From assembly GCF_025639805.1 (NCBI RefSeq), contig NZ_CP106735.1, positions 3,939,501-4,003,500 on the forward strand: DNA of 64,000 bases, given 5' to 3'. Both the position numbers and the translations under genes were made by a program. This DNA comes from Reichenbachiella carrageenanivorans (GTDB taxonomy: Bacteria > Bacteroidota > Bacteroidia > Cytophagales > Cyclobacteriaceae). Below, one piece after another: positions 1-9,700 of this stretch (position 1 is the stretch's first letter; each line of letters opens with the position of its first letter). Below the pieces are notes generated by a model that ran no database searches, was not told where the DNA came from, and was given only the letters and a program-made list of their open reading frames with translations.

Positions 1-1652
1 ACAAGGAATTGAGAAATATGGACAAAAAGTATAAAGAAGCACCTGTAGTAGTTTGCTCCCTCGGTGATGCCTGCATCACCGAAGGTGAAGTATCAGAGGC
101 CTTCCAAATGGCGGCCCTCAAACAACTCCCCATCATCTACCTAGTACAGGACAACGAATGGGATATATCTGCACATGCCAGTGAAATACGTTCTGCAGAT
201 GCTAGCGAATACATTAAGGGATTTCCTAAAATCAAGGCCATGAAAGTAAATGGCACTAATTTTTTAAAGTGCTATAAAACCATGGAAGAAGCTATTCAGT
301 ATGCCAGAAAAGAAAGAAAACCCGTACTCGTACATGCTAAAGTCCCCTTACTCAACCATCACACCTCTGGTGTAAGAAAAGAATGGTACCGCGACGATAT
401 GGACGAACACATGGCCTACGATCCTTATCCTTTTTTTAGAAAACAATTGATTGAATTAGGTATTCCGCCATCAGAATTAGATAACCGTGACGAAGACGCT
501 CGTTTACTGGTAGATGATCATTATGACCGAGCATTGAAAGCCGAAGACCCTAGCCCACAGGACTTGTTTACGCATGATTTTGTCCCTACCCCCATTACCG
601 AAGAGAGAGGAGAACGTGCCCCTAAAAACAAAGAAAAAGCCGTAATGGTAGACAGCGCTTTGTTTGCCATACAAGAACTCATGGAGCAACATGCAGAATG
701 TCTGCTATACGGACAAGACGTTGGTCTCCGACTAGGAGGTGTATTCAGAGAAGCAGCCACTTTGGCTCAAAAGTTTGGAAAAGACCGTGTATTCAATACC
801 CCAATTCAAGAAGCCTTCATTATTGGCAGTACGGTAGGCATGTCGGCGGTCGGTCTAAAACCCATTGTAGAAGTACAATTTGCCGACTACATCTGGCCTG
901 GGCTCAATCAACTATTCACGGAGGTAAGTAGGTCTTGCTACCTTAGCAATGGCAAATATCCTGTAAGTATGGTGCTGAGAGTACCAATAGGTGCCTATGG
1001 TAGTGGCGGGCCGTATCATTCCTCTAGTGTAGAATCTGTAGTAGCCAATATTAGAGGTATCAAAATCGCCTACCCAAGTACTGGAGCGGACATGAAAGGC
1101 CTGATGAAATCGGCTTACTATGATCCTAATCCTGTTGTCATCTTTGAACACAAAGGCCTGTACTGGTCTAAGGTAAAAGGCACCGATGCGGCCAAAACTA
1201 TTGAACCTGATGCAGACTATGTGATTCCATTTGGCAAAGCCAGAATTGCCCTTGAGGCTTCTCAAGCAGCGATTGAAAAAGGAGTAACCATGACCATCAT
1301 TACCTATGGCATGGGAGTACATTGGGCACTCAACGCCGCTAAGCACTACAAAGGCAGGGTAGAAATCGTCGATCTTCGCACCTTGCATCCCTTGGACACA
1401 GTCACCGTCTTTGATACTGTGCGCAAACATGGCAAGTGCCTAGTATTGACCGAAGAACCTGTCAACAACACATTTGCGCAAAGTTTGGCGGCACGGATTC
1501 AAGAGAATTGTTTCACATATTTGGATGGCCCTGTCAGAACCATGGGGTCTGAGAATCTGCCTGCAATACCCTTAAATTCGACCTTAGAAGCAGCCATGAT
1601 ACCCTCTATAGAGAAAGTAACTTCATTTATAGGCATGATGCTTTCGGATTAA
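1..1652 (+). CDS. 2-oxoacid dehydrogenase E1, fused alpha/beta subunits (5' truncated by window)
   Basis: Thiamine-diphosphate enzyme of the branched-chain 2-oxoacid/pyruvate dehydrogenase E1 class, which decarboxylates a 2-oxo acid and passes the acyl group to an E2. The reading frame is open back to base 3 with no stop, so the true start lies before the window; only about 550 residues are visible. Residues 1-200 are the C-terminal half of an E1-alpha domain (cofactor motif GDA...QDNEWDIS, then the HHTSG loop). Residues about 215-547 are an E1-beta domain (GQDVG, TPIQEAFIIG, PIGAYGSGGPYHS, and the C-terminal ITYGMGVHWAL fold). Alpha and beta in one chain is common in Bacteroidetes. No E2 or E3 gene is visible nearby. 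The substrate cannot be decided from sequence alone. A second fused E1 lies at 15561-17969 but has a different central region. Confidence 0.85.
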   Translation, partial: KELRNMDKKYKEAPVVVCSLGDACITEGEVSEAFQMAALKQLPIIYLVQDNEWDISAHASEIRSADASEYIKGFPKIKAMKVNGTNFLKCYKTMEEAIQYARKERKPVLVHAKVPLLNHHTSGVRKEWYRDDMDEHMAYDPYPFFRKQLIELGIPPSELDNRDEDARLLVDDHYDRALKAEDPSPQDLFTHDFVPTPITEERGERAPKNKEKAVMVDSALFAIQELMEQHAECLLYGQDVGLRLGGVFREAATLAQKFGKDRVFNTPIQEAFIIGSTVGMSAVGLKPIVEVQFADYIWPGLNQLFTEVSRSCYLSNGKYPVSMVLRVPIGAYGSGGPYHSSSVESVVANIRGIKIAYPSTGADMKGLMKSAYYDPNPVVIFEHKGLYWSKVKGTDAAKTIEPDADYVIPFGKARIALEASQAAIEKGVTMTIITYGMGVHWALNAAKHYKGRVEIVDLRTLHPLDTVTVFDTVRKHGKCLVLTEEPVNNTFAQSLAARIQENCFTYLDGPVRTMGSENLPAIPLNSTLEAAMIPSIEKVTSFIGMMLSD

Positions 1653-1720
1653 TAAAATTTTCAGTGGCAAAGACTTGAAAGTAGCCTTTAGATTTATGTA
1701 ACTTGAGTAAAAAAATTACA

Positions 1721-2209
1721 ATGAAATATTCTGCCTTTCTAGTCATTGTCTTCTTGTGTAGTACTCACCTGTCATTTGCACAGAAAGCTGATGAAACAGA
1801 GGTAGAACTCCTCATAGATCGTCATAATTTTTGGCGAGCAGATGTGGGAGTAGCACCTATTAACTATTCAGAGGAATTAGCTGAGGTCGCCAACAAATGG
1901 GCGATTCAATTGAAATCCCAAGGTTGTGCCTTCAAACATAGCCAGAATGCCTATGGCGAAAACCTATTCAAAGGAACTGTAGGGTATTTTACAGCTGGAG
2001 ATGCTGTAGACTCATGGGGCTCCGAAAAACAAGACTACGATTACAAAAAAAACAAGTGTACTACTGGGAAAATGTGCGGGCATTACACTCAAATCGTATG
2101 GGAAAACACAACCGAAGTCGGCTGTGCTAAAAGCATCTGCGACGGGTCTGTGATCTGGGTGTGCAATTACAACCCCGCAGGCAATTATGTAGGACAGCAG
2201 CCGTATTAG
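1721..2209 (+). CDS. secreted CAP (SCP/PR1-like) domain protein
   Basis: 162-residue extracellular CAP-superfamily protein of unknown activity. The ATG at 1721 gives a clean signal peptide (KYSAFLVIVFLCSTHLSFAQ, predicted cut after SFA). An in-frame TTG at 1703 would add six residues and is less likely. The diagnostic CAP motifs are present: GHYTQIVWENTTEVGC and VCNYNPAGNYVG, plus a HNFWRADVG segment near the mature N-terminus. Four Cys residues in the second half probably form disulfides. Bacterial CAP proteins are generally secreted, and their roles are poorly defined. The stop codon region overlaps the 3' end of the convergent histidine kinase gene by 4 bp. Confidence 0.85.
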   Translation: MKYSAFLVIVFLCSTHLSFAQKADETEVELLIDRHNFWRADVGVAPINYSEELAEVANKWAIQLKSQGCAFKHSQNAYGENLFKGTVGYFTAGDAVDSWGSEKQDYDYKKNKCTTGKMCGHYTQIVWENTTEVGCAKSICDGSVIWVCNYNPAGNYVGQQPY

Positions 2210-3540
2210 GTATCTATTACTGGAAATTCCACACCAAAAATAGACCCTTTCCCCACATCTCCTTCATACCAAACTCGTCCATTGAGCAACTCTGCATATC
2301 GCTTGACCAACGATAAGCCCAAACCAGAAGAACTCTCTCCGTCTGTAGGGCGAGCACTCAATTTTGTGAATTTCTTAAATAAATTCAATTGTTCATTCTT
2401 GCTAATCCCTGGCCCTTGATCTTTCACAATCACCTGAGCATGTGTGTCTGTAACATTTATCTCAATATTGATTTCTGTCTTAGATTCTGAAAACTTGATC
2501 GCATTAGAAATCAAATTCTCAAATATTAATGGCAAATAAATCCCATCCCCATGAATTAGATCCTGATCCGTATTTACTCCCAGTTTGATTGCAATCTCTT
2601 TTTTGTGAGCACTCATTTCCATATGAGACACTACCGACTCTAATACCTCTTTGAGACGCACTTCTACTCCATCCATTTTAAGATTTTTCTGATCAGTCAG
2701 CTCCATTTCCAATACTCGATTGATCAAATCTTGAGATTTATTAGCCGACTGACTAATCATCTCTTCATACTTTCTTCTCAACTCAGGATCTTTCTCCTCA
2801 GCTAGGATAGCTACAAGGCCTGAGATATTGTTTAGAGGACCTTTTAAATCATGCGCCAATATCCGTATGATATATTCCTTCTCCTCTACATGTTTTTGTA
2901 AATCAGTCGACTGCATACCAATCGTTTCTTTCTGCTGATTCAGCATAACATTTTTCTCCTCTAGCTCTTGTAAAGCCTTCCGCTGAATAGTTTCGAACAC
3001 GTAAGCGATAAATAACACCATCAGTAGCAAACCTGGAAGGATAGAGGCAAACCAAGCCGTCCTCATTTCAGGGTTGTACTCTACTGGCAGTTCTTTGCCC
3101 TCCAAAGCCATCATCCCAAACCACTGCATGACTAAATATGATATGCCTCCCCAAGCCAAACCAGATAGTCTATTGACAACAAGAATAGCCAAAACAGGAA
3201 TAGACACAATCCAAGGGTATATGGCCGACCAGAGGCCTCCAGAAAAATAGGTCAATACAAAAACAGCAACGGCGCCCAATAACACATAAATATTTCCCAA
3301 AAATGTGATAGGCAGTCGTGTCTTTGACAAGAATGGTAGTAAGCAAAAGCCAACGACATTAAAAACCATCAACTCTACACCTTTTTCATATTCAAAATAG
3401 ACACTCAACCATACATAGGTATGAGAAAACAGGCTTGTCAGAAAACAGGCTCTGATAAAAAGCCTTGCTTTTCTCAATAAATTGAGATCAGAATAGTAAT
3501 TAGGGTGGATGAAGTAATCAATGAAATCTGAGACCTTCAT
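2206..3540 (-). CDS. membrane sensor histidine kinase
   Basis: 444-residue sensor kinase. The first 210 residues hold about six hydrophobic segments (for example FLTSLFSHTYVWLSVYF, VLLGAVAVFVLTYF, ILPGLLLMVLFIAYVF), so sensing is probably at or in the membrane. A short coiled coil (KALQELEEKNVMLNQQKE) leads into HisKA with the phospho-acceptor His in RILAHDLKGPLNNISG, followed by HATPase_c (N box LISNAIKFSE, G1 VKDQGPGIS, G2 SSSGLGLSLVKRY). No response-regulator gene is adjacent, so it is an orphan kinase. It is convergent with the CAP gene and overlaps it by 4 bp. The signal is unknown. Confidence 0.9.
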   Translation of the reverse strand: MKVSDFIDYFIHPNYYSDLNLLRKARLFIRACFLTSLFSHTYVWLSVYFEYEKGVELMVFNVVGFCLLPFLSKTRLPITFLGNIYVLLGAVAVFVLTYFSGGLWSAIYPWIVSIPVLAILVVNRLSGLAWGGISYLVMQWFGMMALEGKELPVEYNPEMRTAWFASILPGLLLMVLFIAYVFETIQRKALQELEEKNVMLNQQKETIGMQSTDLQKHVEEKEYIIRILAHDLKGPLNNISGLVAILAEEKDPELRRKYEEMISQSANKSQDLINRVLEMELTDQKNLKMDGVEVRLKEVLESVVSHMEMSAHKKEIAIKLGVNTDQDLIHGDGIYLPLIFENLISNAIKFSESKTEINIEINVTDTHAQVIVKDQGPGISKNEQLNLFKKFTKLSARPTDGESSSGLGLSLVKRYAELLNGRVWYEGDVGKGSIFGVEFPVIDT

Positions 3541-3652
3541 ACATAGCTTTTAGTAAAAAATATAACCTCTGCACTAAATATAAGTGCGAAATTGGATTCA
3601 TCACTAAATATTGAAATTTATTCAAAAAAATGACTCGAAATATTTATCTTAA

Positions 3653-4162
3653 TCAAGCTACTGCTGTGGCATTAAGATAAGGCGCCCACTCCTTATTCAT
3701 AGCACCCAAATTATTTCGCAAAAACATGATATATGACGGTTTGAAAGGTGGTCTTTTCAAAACCAGGCCTGCTTCGGCTAATGAGTAGTTTCCTTTCTTC
3801 GCATTACAAGTTTTGCAAGCCGTAACTAGATTATTCCATGTTGATTTACCTCCTTTGGATCTGGGGATCAAATGATCCAACGTCAGGTCTCGATCTACAC
3901 CACAATACTGGCACCTGCCTTGGTCTCTCTTAAAAATATTTTGTCGGGTGAGTACTACCCCTCGGTATGGCACATGAACATAGTTTTTGACTTTTATTAC
4001 GGCAGGTAACGGATAGGCTTTAGACACCGTTCTGAGTTTGCTACTTACACTGGCTTCTATCAACTCCGCTTTACCCAAAAAGACAAGCAAGAAAGCACGC
4101 TGAATAGTGCACACAGTAAGGGGGCTGTAATCCTGATTCAATACAAGTACTTTTCCTAACAT
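3653..4162 (-). CDS. HNH endonuclease family protein
   Basis: 169-residue protein. Residues 1-75 form an N-terminal segment with LVLNQDYSPLTVCTIQRAFL, typical of a widespread bacterial HNH family. The HNH core follows: zinc Cys pair CQYCGVD, catalytic DHLIPRSKGG with His, then TWNNLVTACKTCNAKKG with the second Cys pair and Asn. All metal and catalytic residues look intact. This family is common in Bacteroidetes chromosomes as a stand-alone gene and its biological substrate is not established. It is not next to a methyltransferase or phage genes, so a restriction or packaging role is not supported here. Confidence 0.85.
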   Translation of the reverse strand: MLGKVLVLNQDYSPLTVCTIQRAFLLVFLGKAELIEASVSSKLRTVSKAYPLPAVIKVKNYVHVPYRGVVLTRQNIFKRDQGRCQYCGVDRDLTLDHLIPRSKGGKSTWNNLVTACKTCNAKKGNYSLAEAGLVLKRPPFKPSYIMFLRNNLGAMNKEWAPYLNATAVA

Positions 4163-4263
4163 GGTTCTTGTTTGACTATGCAGATTGTTCGATCAACCTG
4201 TATGATGCAATGAAAATAGCCAATTCTAACCTAAATCCGAAAAGAAATCAGAAGCATCGCATA

Positions 4264-5031
4264 CTAAGACTGCTCAGGCACTATTTTTTTAAGTAAAATT
4301 CTTCGAGCTGTGCATTGATCTCCTCCTACTTGGAGAGCCGTGATTTTTTTCACTTCACCACCGTATATACCTACGTATTCGTCCCCTCCCAAAAAGACAT
4401 AACCAGCAGCTGGCTGATCGGTAGGAAAGATCAAATCCCCAGGAATGATATTTTCTAAACCTGCGACCTCTTGTCCAGATTTGTACTGCTCTGCTATAGT
4501 ACGCGGCAACTTATAACCACAGATTTTGAATACTTGCTGAATAAATCCACCATGATCAATCCCAAATGGTGTTTTCCCACCTTGTCGATAGGGTGCATTC
4601 AAATATTTTTTAATTACCTCTTTCATGTATTCAAACTCACGCTTTTGCGAAAGGCTTTTTGATTCTCCATTGAAAGCAACTTGTTCTTCCAGCTTGAATA
4701 GTTCATTGGTAGAGATCGGTAATACACTTCCTAGCAAAATATGGACGTGCTTTTTCTGAAAGTAGATCGTACCACTCAGGTCTATGCATACTTTGTAGTC
4801 TGATAGATTTACTTGGTTGAAATATTCCTCACTGATAGGCGTATACTGGTTCTTATGTATCCAACCTGTGGAGTGATCGAAGTGCAATTGGATTTGCACC
4901 ATTTCATTTTTTTCACTCAACACCGTATAATGTTCTCCAAACAATAATTCAGACACCAAAACTGAATCCAGTTTGGCTGTGGCTCTCATGGGCACCACGC
5001 TGAGGCGGCAGATACCCTTACCTTCGTTCAT
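4264..5031 (-). CDS. NlpC/P60-fold protein with SH3-like N-terminus, catalytic residues lost
   Basis: 255 residues. The N-terminal half (about 1-100) resembles the SH3b region of gamma-D-glutamyl endopeptidases of the YkfC type (GICRLSVVPMRA, STGWIHK). The C-terminal half keeps the NlpC/P60 scaffold: YMKEVIKKYLNAPYRQGGKTP, GIDHGGFIQQVFKICGYKLP, the following Q and G positions, then IIPGDLIFP and DEYVGIYGG. However, the nucleophile position in the usual GIDCSGF motif is His160 (codon CAT), and the catalytic His of the usual HVGI motif is Tyr229 (codon TAC). The usual YLWGG before it is YRQGG. This looks like a pseudoenzyme, perhaps still binding peptidoglycan through the SH3 part. The gene starts 1 bp after the smpB stop, so it is co-transcribed with tsaD-smpB. 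Confidence 0.8.
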   Translation of the reverse strand: MNEGKGICRLSVVPMRATAKLDSVLVSELLFGEHYTVLSEKNEMVQIQLHFDHSTGWIHKNQYTPISEEYFNQVNLSDYKVCIDLSGTIYFQKKHVHILLGSVLPISTNELFKLEEQVAFNGESKSLSQKREFEYMKEVIKKYLNAPYRQGGKTPFGIDHGGFIQQVFKICGYKLPRTIAEQYKSGQEVAGLENIIPGDLIFPTDQPAAGYVFLGGDEYVGIYGGEVKKITALQVGGDQCTARRILLKKIVPEQS

Positions 5032-5032
5032 G

Positions 5033-5494
5033 TCAATATTGATTTCGTTCTAGCTCTCTTTTTACATCTTTCTCTTTGATGCTGTCTCTTTTGTCATGGA
5101 TTTTCTTTCCTTTAGCTAGCGCCAATTCTAATTTGGCATATCCCTTATCATTGATAAAAAGTCTGAGAGGGATCAACGTAAGCCCTTTTTCCTGACTCTT
5201 GGTGTCGATCTTATCTAACTCGGTTCTGTTTAGCAAAAGTTTTCTTTCTCGTAGTGGTTCATGGTTATTAAAGGTCCCTTGCTCATACACAGCAATGTGC
5301 ATGCCTTTGATAAACATTTCTCCTCTTGAAATATAGCAATACGCTTCCTGCAAACTCGCTTTTCCTTCTTTTATAGACTTGATCTCGGTACCTTTCAGTA
5401 CCAGACCTGCTACATATTTATCTATAAATTCGAATTCAAAACTCGCTTTTTTATTTCTTATGTTTACTTGATTTGAAAACCTCCCCTTGCTCAT
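5033..5494 (-). CDS. smpB: SsrA-binding protein SmpB
   Basis: 153-residue partner of tmRNA in trans-translation, the ribosome rescue system. Family hallmarks are present: NIRNKKASFEFEFIDKYVAG, the LKGTEIKSIKEGKASLQEAY core, GMHIAVYEQGTFNNHEP, RERKLLLNRTELDKI, LIPLRLFINDKGYAKLELALAKGKK, and the basic C-terminal tail (HDKRDSIKEKDVKRELERNQY) that enters the decoding centre. Length is normal. It lies downstream of tsaD and 1 bp upstream of the NlpC/P60-like gene in the same direction. The ssrA gene itself is not in the window. Confidence 0.97.
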   Translation of the reverse strand: MSKGRFSNQVNIRNKKASFEFEFIDKYVAGLVLKGTEIKSIKEGKASLQEAYCYISRGEMFIKGMHIAVYEQGTFNNHEPLRERKLLLNRTELDKIDTKSQEKGLTLIPLRLFINDKGYAKLELALAKGKKIHDKRDSIKEKDVKRELERNQY

Positions 5495-5567
5495 CGTTAC
5501 GCTATCAAAATAAAGTGATAATATCTATTAAATCTGGCACATACCCAAAAAATGAACGGTGCCTTTC

Positions 5568-6572
5568 TTAAAATTTCATTCGCGGCATGGGCGATGCCGT
5601 CAGCTGGGCAGTGTCTCCTGCTAGCCACTGGTAGTGTGCCGTCATCCCTATCATACCTGCATTGTCTGTACAGTATTGAAACTGGGGTATAAAAACCTCC
5701 CACCCTTTTTCTACCGCCAGCTGCTCTAGTTTGGTACGCAGTCCACTATTGGCAGATACGCCGCCTGCTATAGCTACCTGCGACACCCCTTCTTGTTTTA
5801 CTGCCATTGCCAATTTGCTCAGTAGCATATCAATCAAATGGCGTTGGATGCTGGCACACAGATCTTGTTTATGCTCTTCTACAAAATTGGCATTTTTCAT
5901 CTTCTCTTTATTCAGAAAATTCATAAAACCAGTCTTGATTCCACTAAACGAATAGTCTAATCCAGGCATCGATGTTTCATTGAAGGTAAAAGCATTTTCA
6001 TTCCCTTCCTTGGCTAGCTTATCTACTAGTGGTCCTCCTGGATATGGGAGTCCCATAAGTTTAGCACATTTGTCGAAAGCTTCTCCTACAGCATCGTCTG
6101 TAGTTTGTCCCAATACTGTCATATCCAGATAGTCATCTACCCTGACAATCTGCGTATGCCCACCACTCACCGTTAGGCACAAAAACGGAAACTTCGGTTT
6201 AGGTTTTTCTATGAAATGTGCCAATATATGTGCTTTCATATGATGTACCCCGATCAAAGGAATTCCGAGCGCAAGGGACATTGATTTGGCGAAAGCCCCT
6301 CCTACCAACAACGCCCCTAATAAACCAGGGCCTTGCGTAAAAGCAATGGCGGTAAGATCCGACATTTCGACATGAGCAGTTGCCATGGCTTCTTTCACCA
6401 CAGGGCCAATGGCCTGCTGGTGAGCTCTGGAAGCCAATTCAGGCACTACTCCTCCATACTTACTATGAATTTCTTGAGTAGCTATTACATTGTTCATCAC
6501 CTTGCCATCTATGCAAATGGAGGCGGAGGTTTCATCACATGAAGACTCTATAGCCAGAATAACATTTTTCAC
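5568..6572 (-). CDS. tsaD: tRNA N6-adenosine threonylcarbamoyltransferase TsaD
   Basis: 334-residue enzyme that transfers threonylcarbamoyl to A37 of ANN-decoding tRNAs together with TsaB/TsaE. Visible signatures: N-terminal ASKHA motif ILAIESSCDETSASI, the YGGVVPELASRAH stretch, the metal-binding HHMKAH (two His of HxxxH), LTVSGGHTQ, DDAVGEAFDKCAKLMGLPYPGGP, and the C-terminal VAIAGGVSANSGLR plus YCTDNAGMIG with the metal Asp. Length is normal. It starts a minus-strand unit with smpB and the NlpC/P60-like gene, and is divergent from tamB across about 140 bp. Confidence 0.97.
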   Translation of the reverse strand: MKNVILAIESSCDETSASICIDGKVMNNVIATQEIHSKYGGVVPELASRAHQQAIGPVVKEAMATAHVEMSDLTAIAFTQGPGLLGALLVGGAFAKSMSLALGIPLIGVHHMKAHILAHFIEKPKPKFPFLCLTVSGGHTQIVRVDDYLDMTVLGQTTDDAVGEAFDKCAKLMGLPYPGGPLVDKLAKEGNENAFTFNETSMPGLDYSFSGIKTGFMNFLNKEKMKNANFVEEHKQDLCASIQRHLIDMLLSKLAMAVKQEGVSQVAIAGGVSANSGLRTKLEQLAVEKGWEVFIPQFQYCTDNAGMIGMTAHYQWLAGDTAQLTASPMPRMKF

Positions 6573-6607
6573 TATAATACTTGTTTTTATTGCATTCGTG
6601 GAGATAC

Positions 6608-6699
6608 CAAAAGTACAAATCTGGGCATATTTTTTGTACCATCATTCAAAGTTGCGTAATTACCGATGATTATTATTTAAATAATCCAAATTACTTTTG
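6608..6699. promoter_or_regulatory. two -7-type elements in the tsaD/tamB divergent region
   Basis: TACTTTTG matches the Bacteroidetes -7 consensus TAnnTTTG at 6692-6699 on the plus strand (16 nt before the tamB ATG) and again at 6608-6615 on the minus strand (toward tsaD). Neither has a clear TTTG element at the expected 19-21 nt upstream, so both are only candidates. The tamB element overlaps the alternative TTG start at 6697, which favours the ATG at 6715. Confidence 0.35.
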
Positions 6700-6714
6700 C
6701 GGAGCAGCAGTTTC

Positions 6715-9700
6715 ATGAAGGAAAATTCTCAGAAAAATTCAAAATTAAGGCGTAGGTTATCCAGGCTGTTTTTATGGCTGCCTGTTTTGTTGGTGGCTTT
6801 GGGCATCCTACTCTTCTCTGTATTACAGATTCCGAAGGTTCAAACCAAGCTGCTCAACAAAGTCTCTTTTCTCATCTCTGAAAATACTGGATTCGATATC
6901 AAAGTAGGCCATGCCAATCTGACTTGGTTTGACCACATGATCATCAAAAATGTACGGCTATATGATCATCAAAATGACAGCACATTAATTTTTGTTGAGA
7001 AAATACAAATTAATCTCAAATTGTACGATTTCATCATGCACAGAAGACTGAATGCTGATCGACTCGAACTCGATAGGATACAGGTCCACCTAATCAAAAC
7101 AACCGATTCCACGGAAGTCAATATTTCTAGATTCATTGCTGATCTTAAAGGCATTTTTAAAAAAAATAACCAAAATAAGAAAAAGAAAACGACTCTTACG
7201 TTAGACGAAGTGACGATACGTGATGGTCTGTTTACATATAACGACCTCCGATTTGATACTATCCAGAATGGGAAAGACTACCATCATTTTGCCTTCGACT
7301 CCATTCAGTCTAACATTAGCAACCTCACCTTTTCCAATGATAGTTTAGGAATGAACATCGAACAGTTCGTATCTATTGATCCTACTGACCAGCTCAACAT
7401 CAAGCGTTTCATCAGCGACTTTTCGTACACTAAACAACGCATGACTTTTGGTAACCTGGACCTCAAAACAGACAACAGTAGAATAGGTAATTCGCTGGTA
7501 TTCGAATACGCTCATTCGGGTCAGTTCAAATATTTCGTGGACAGTATCTCGTTCTACTCCCACCTGAATCAATCCTTGATTAGCTCCGACGACATTGCCT
7601 TATTTAGTCCTTCACTTAAGGAGGTCAATAAAAAAATTGATTTTACTGGAGATGTCTATGGTTCTGTGGGACGGCTCAAAGTCAAAAACTTCAACATCAG
7701 ATCTCAGGGTAGCTCCTACCTCTTGGGTAATGCCGAATTTTATGGACTCCCTACCCTCAAGGAGACTTTCATGAACTTAGAAGTGGAAAAATCAATCGTC
7801 GACCCCGTGGATGTATCTAATCTTATCTCAAAAAAATACTTACAAGAAGTTTTAAATATTGGGAAAGCCAATATCGACGGTCACTTCATGGGATTTTTGT
7901 CTGATTTTGTGGCGGATGGTGAAATATCTTCTTCGGTAGGAAAGGTCAAAACGGATATCAATTTTAAAATCCAAAAAGACAACAGGGCTTGGTACAAAGG
8001 TTCACTAGACCTTCTAAACTTTGACTTAAGAAGCATCTTACACCAGCAAGAGCAGCTCAAAGAAATCACACTCAGCGGCAAAATTAAAGGACACGGCTTG
8101 ACCATAGACAATGCAAATTTCAACCTAGATGCAAAAGTAGATTCTCTCAAAATTAAAAATTACACCTATCACAATTTGTCCACCAATGGTGAGTTTAAAG
8201 TGGGTTTTTTTAATGGTACGCTAGCAGCCAAAGACCCTAACTTGATCTTTCAAGGAAAAGTATCTGTAGATCTTAAAGATCAAAGAAACAAAGTCAATAT
8301 CAAAGCCAAATTGGACACCATCAACCTACGTCCACTAGGGTTTAGCTCCGAAGAAATAGGAATATCCTCTTTGATCGACATCGACATGAAAGGCTTAAAA
8401 ACCGATGACTTGGTTGGGTATATATCATTATATGACAATCACATTTCATACGATAAAAAAACATTAAATGTGGATTCTATCAAGTTTCTCTCTTCTTTGA
8501 TAGGTGCTAATCGGATTATACATTTCGAAACAGACGGATTGACTGGTGAAATGAAAGGAGAATTTCGCAATAGCGTATTCCTCAAAACAATCAGTGAATT
8601 TTATAAAGAAATCAAACTCAATATACTAAACAATGAAGAAGACCTACAGGCCTACTACACCAGCAAAATCAACAACACACTAGAACCCTACCACGTAAAT
8701 ATCGACTTGAATTTCTGGGATCTCAATAGGTTTGTACAGCCTTTTTATCCCGACTTCAATATTTCTAAAGAAGTGAAAATTCATGGATCTTTTATACAGG
8801 ACAGTACCTCTAGGCTCAGTTTACATGGTGCGATAGACACACTCCAAGTATCTAAGACCACTTGGGCAAAAAACTATCTTGACGTGAATATTTCTAAAGA
8901 ATACTATGATAGAAACACGCTCGCATCAGCCTTTGCCTCTTCCAATAAGCAATTTTGGTCAGACAAATACGAAACGGAAAATACCTTTACCGACATCATC
9001 TGGTTCGAAGACAGCATGTCTGTCACGCTCAATATAGAACAGCCCCAATTCTCCAACCGGCTTGCCTTAGCGTCTTCTGTTCGATTTTTTACAGACTCTA
9101 CGAGGCTGCATTTTCATAATTCAGATATTGAAATTTTAGGCAAGGAATGGATTTGGAACAAACAAAACAAAATCGTACACAGTAATGGTGAATGGAGCTT
9201 CAAGAAATTTACAGCTTCTAACGGCCCCGAAAGACTAGAGATTTCTGGCATGTATGCCGAAGCACCTGAAAAATCTCTATTCATTGACCTCAAGGAGTTT
9301 AAAATTGAAAACATTCAATCTATCCTAAATAGTAAAATAGAAGGCACTGTGGACGGAAGGGTAAAAGTAAAGCGCCAACCGACCTATGATTTAATAGAAG
9401 GCAATCTGATTGTCAACACTCTAAAAATAGAAGATTATCTGATCGGCAATGTGTTTGGGCTCTCTACCTGGGACAGTGAAAATGAGCGCCTTGCGATGAA
9501 CCTAGATCTCATCCAAAAAGACAAGAAAAAAATTGAAATCAAAGGACTCTATTACCCCAAGAGAGCAACGGAACAACTCGACCTCAAAGCTCGATTTGAC
9601 AGCGCCAACCTGAAAATAGCAGAACCCTTTATCAAAAAAAGCTTTACTCAAATCAACGGCTTTGCCTCTGGACAATTCACCATCCGAGGCACTCCTAAAT

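Noticed and set aside
912-1430. A 172-codon frame on the minus strand
   Set aside because: It lies entirely inside the first E1 fusion gene in another frame, with no independent support.
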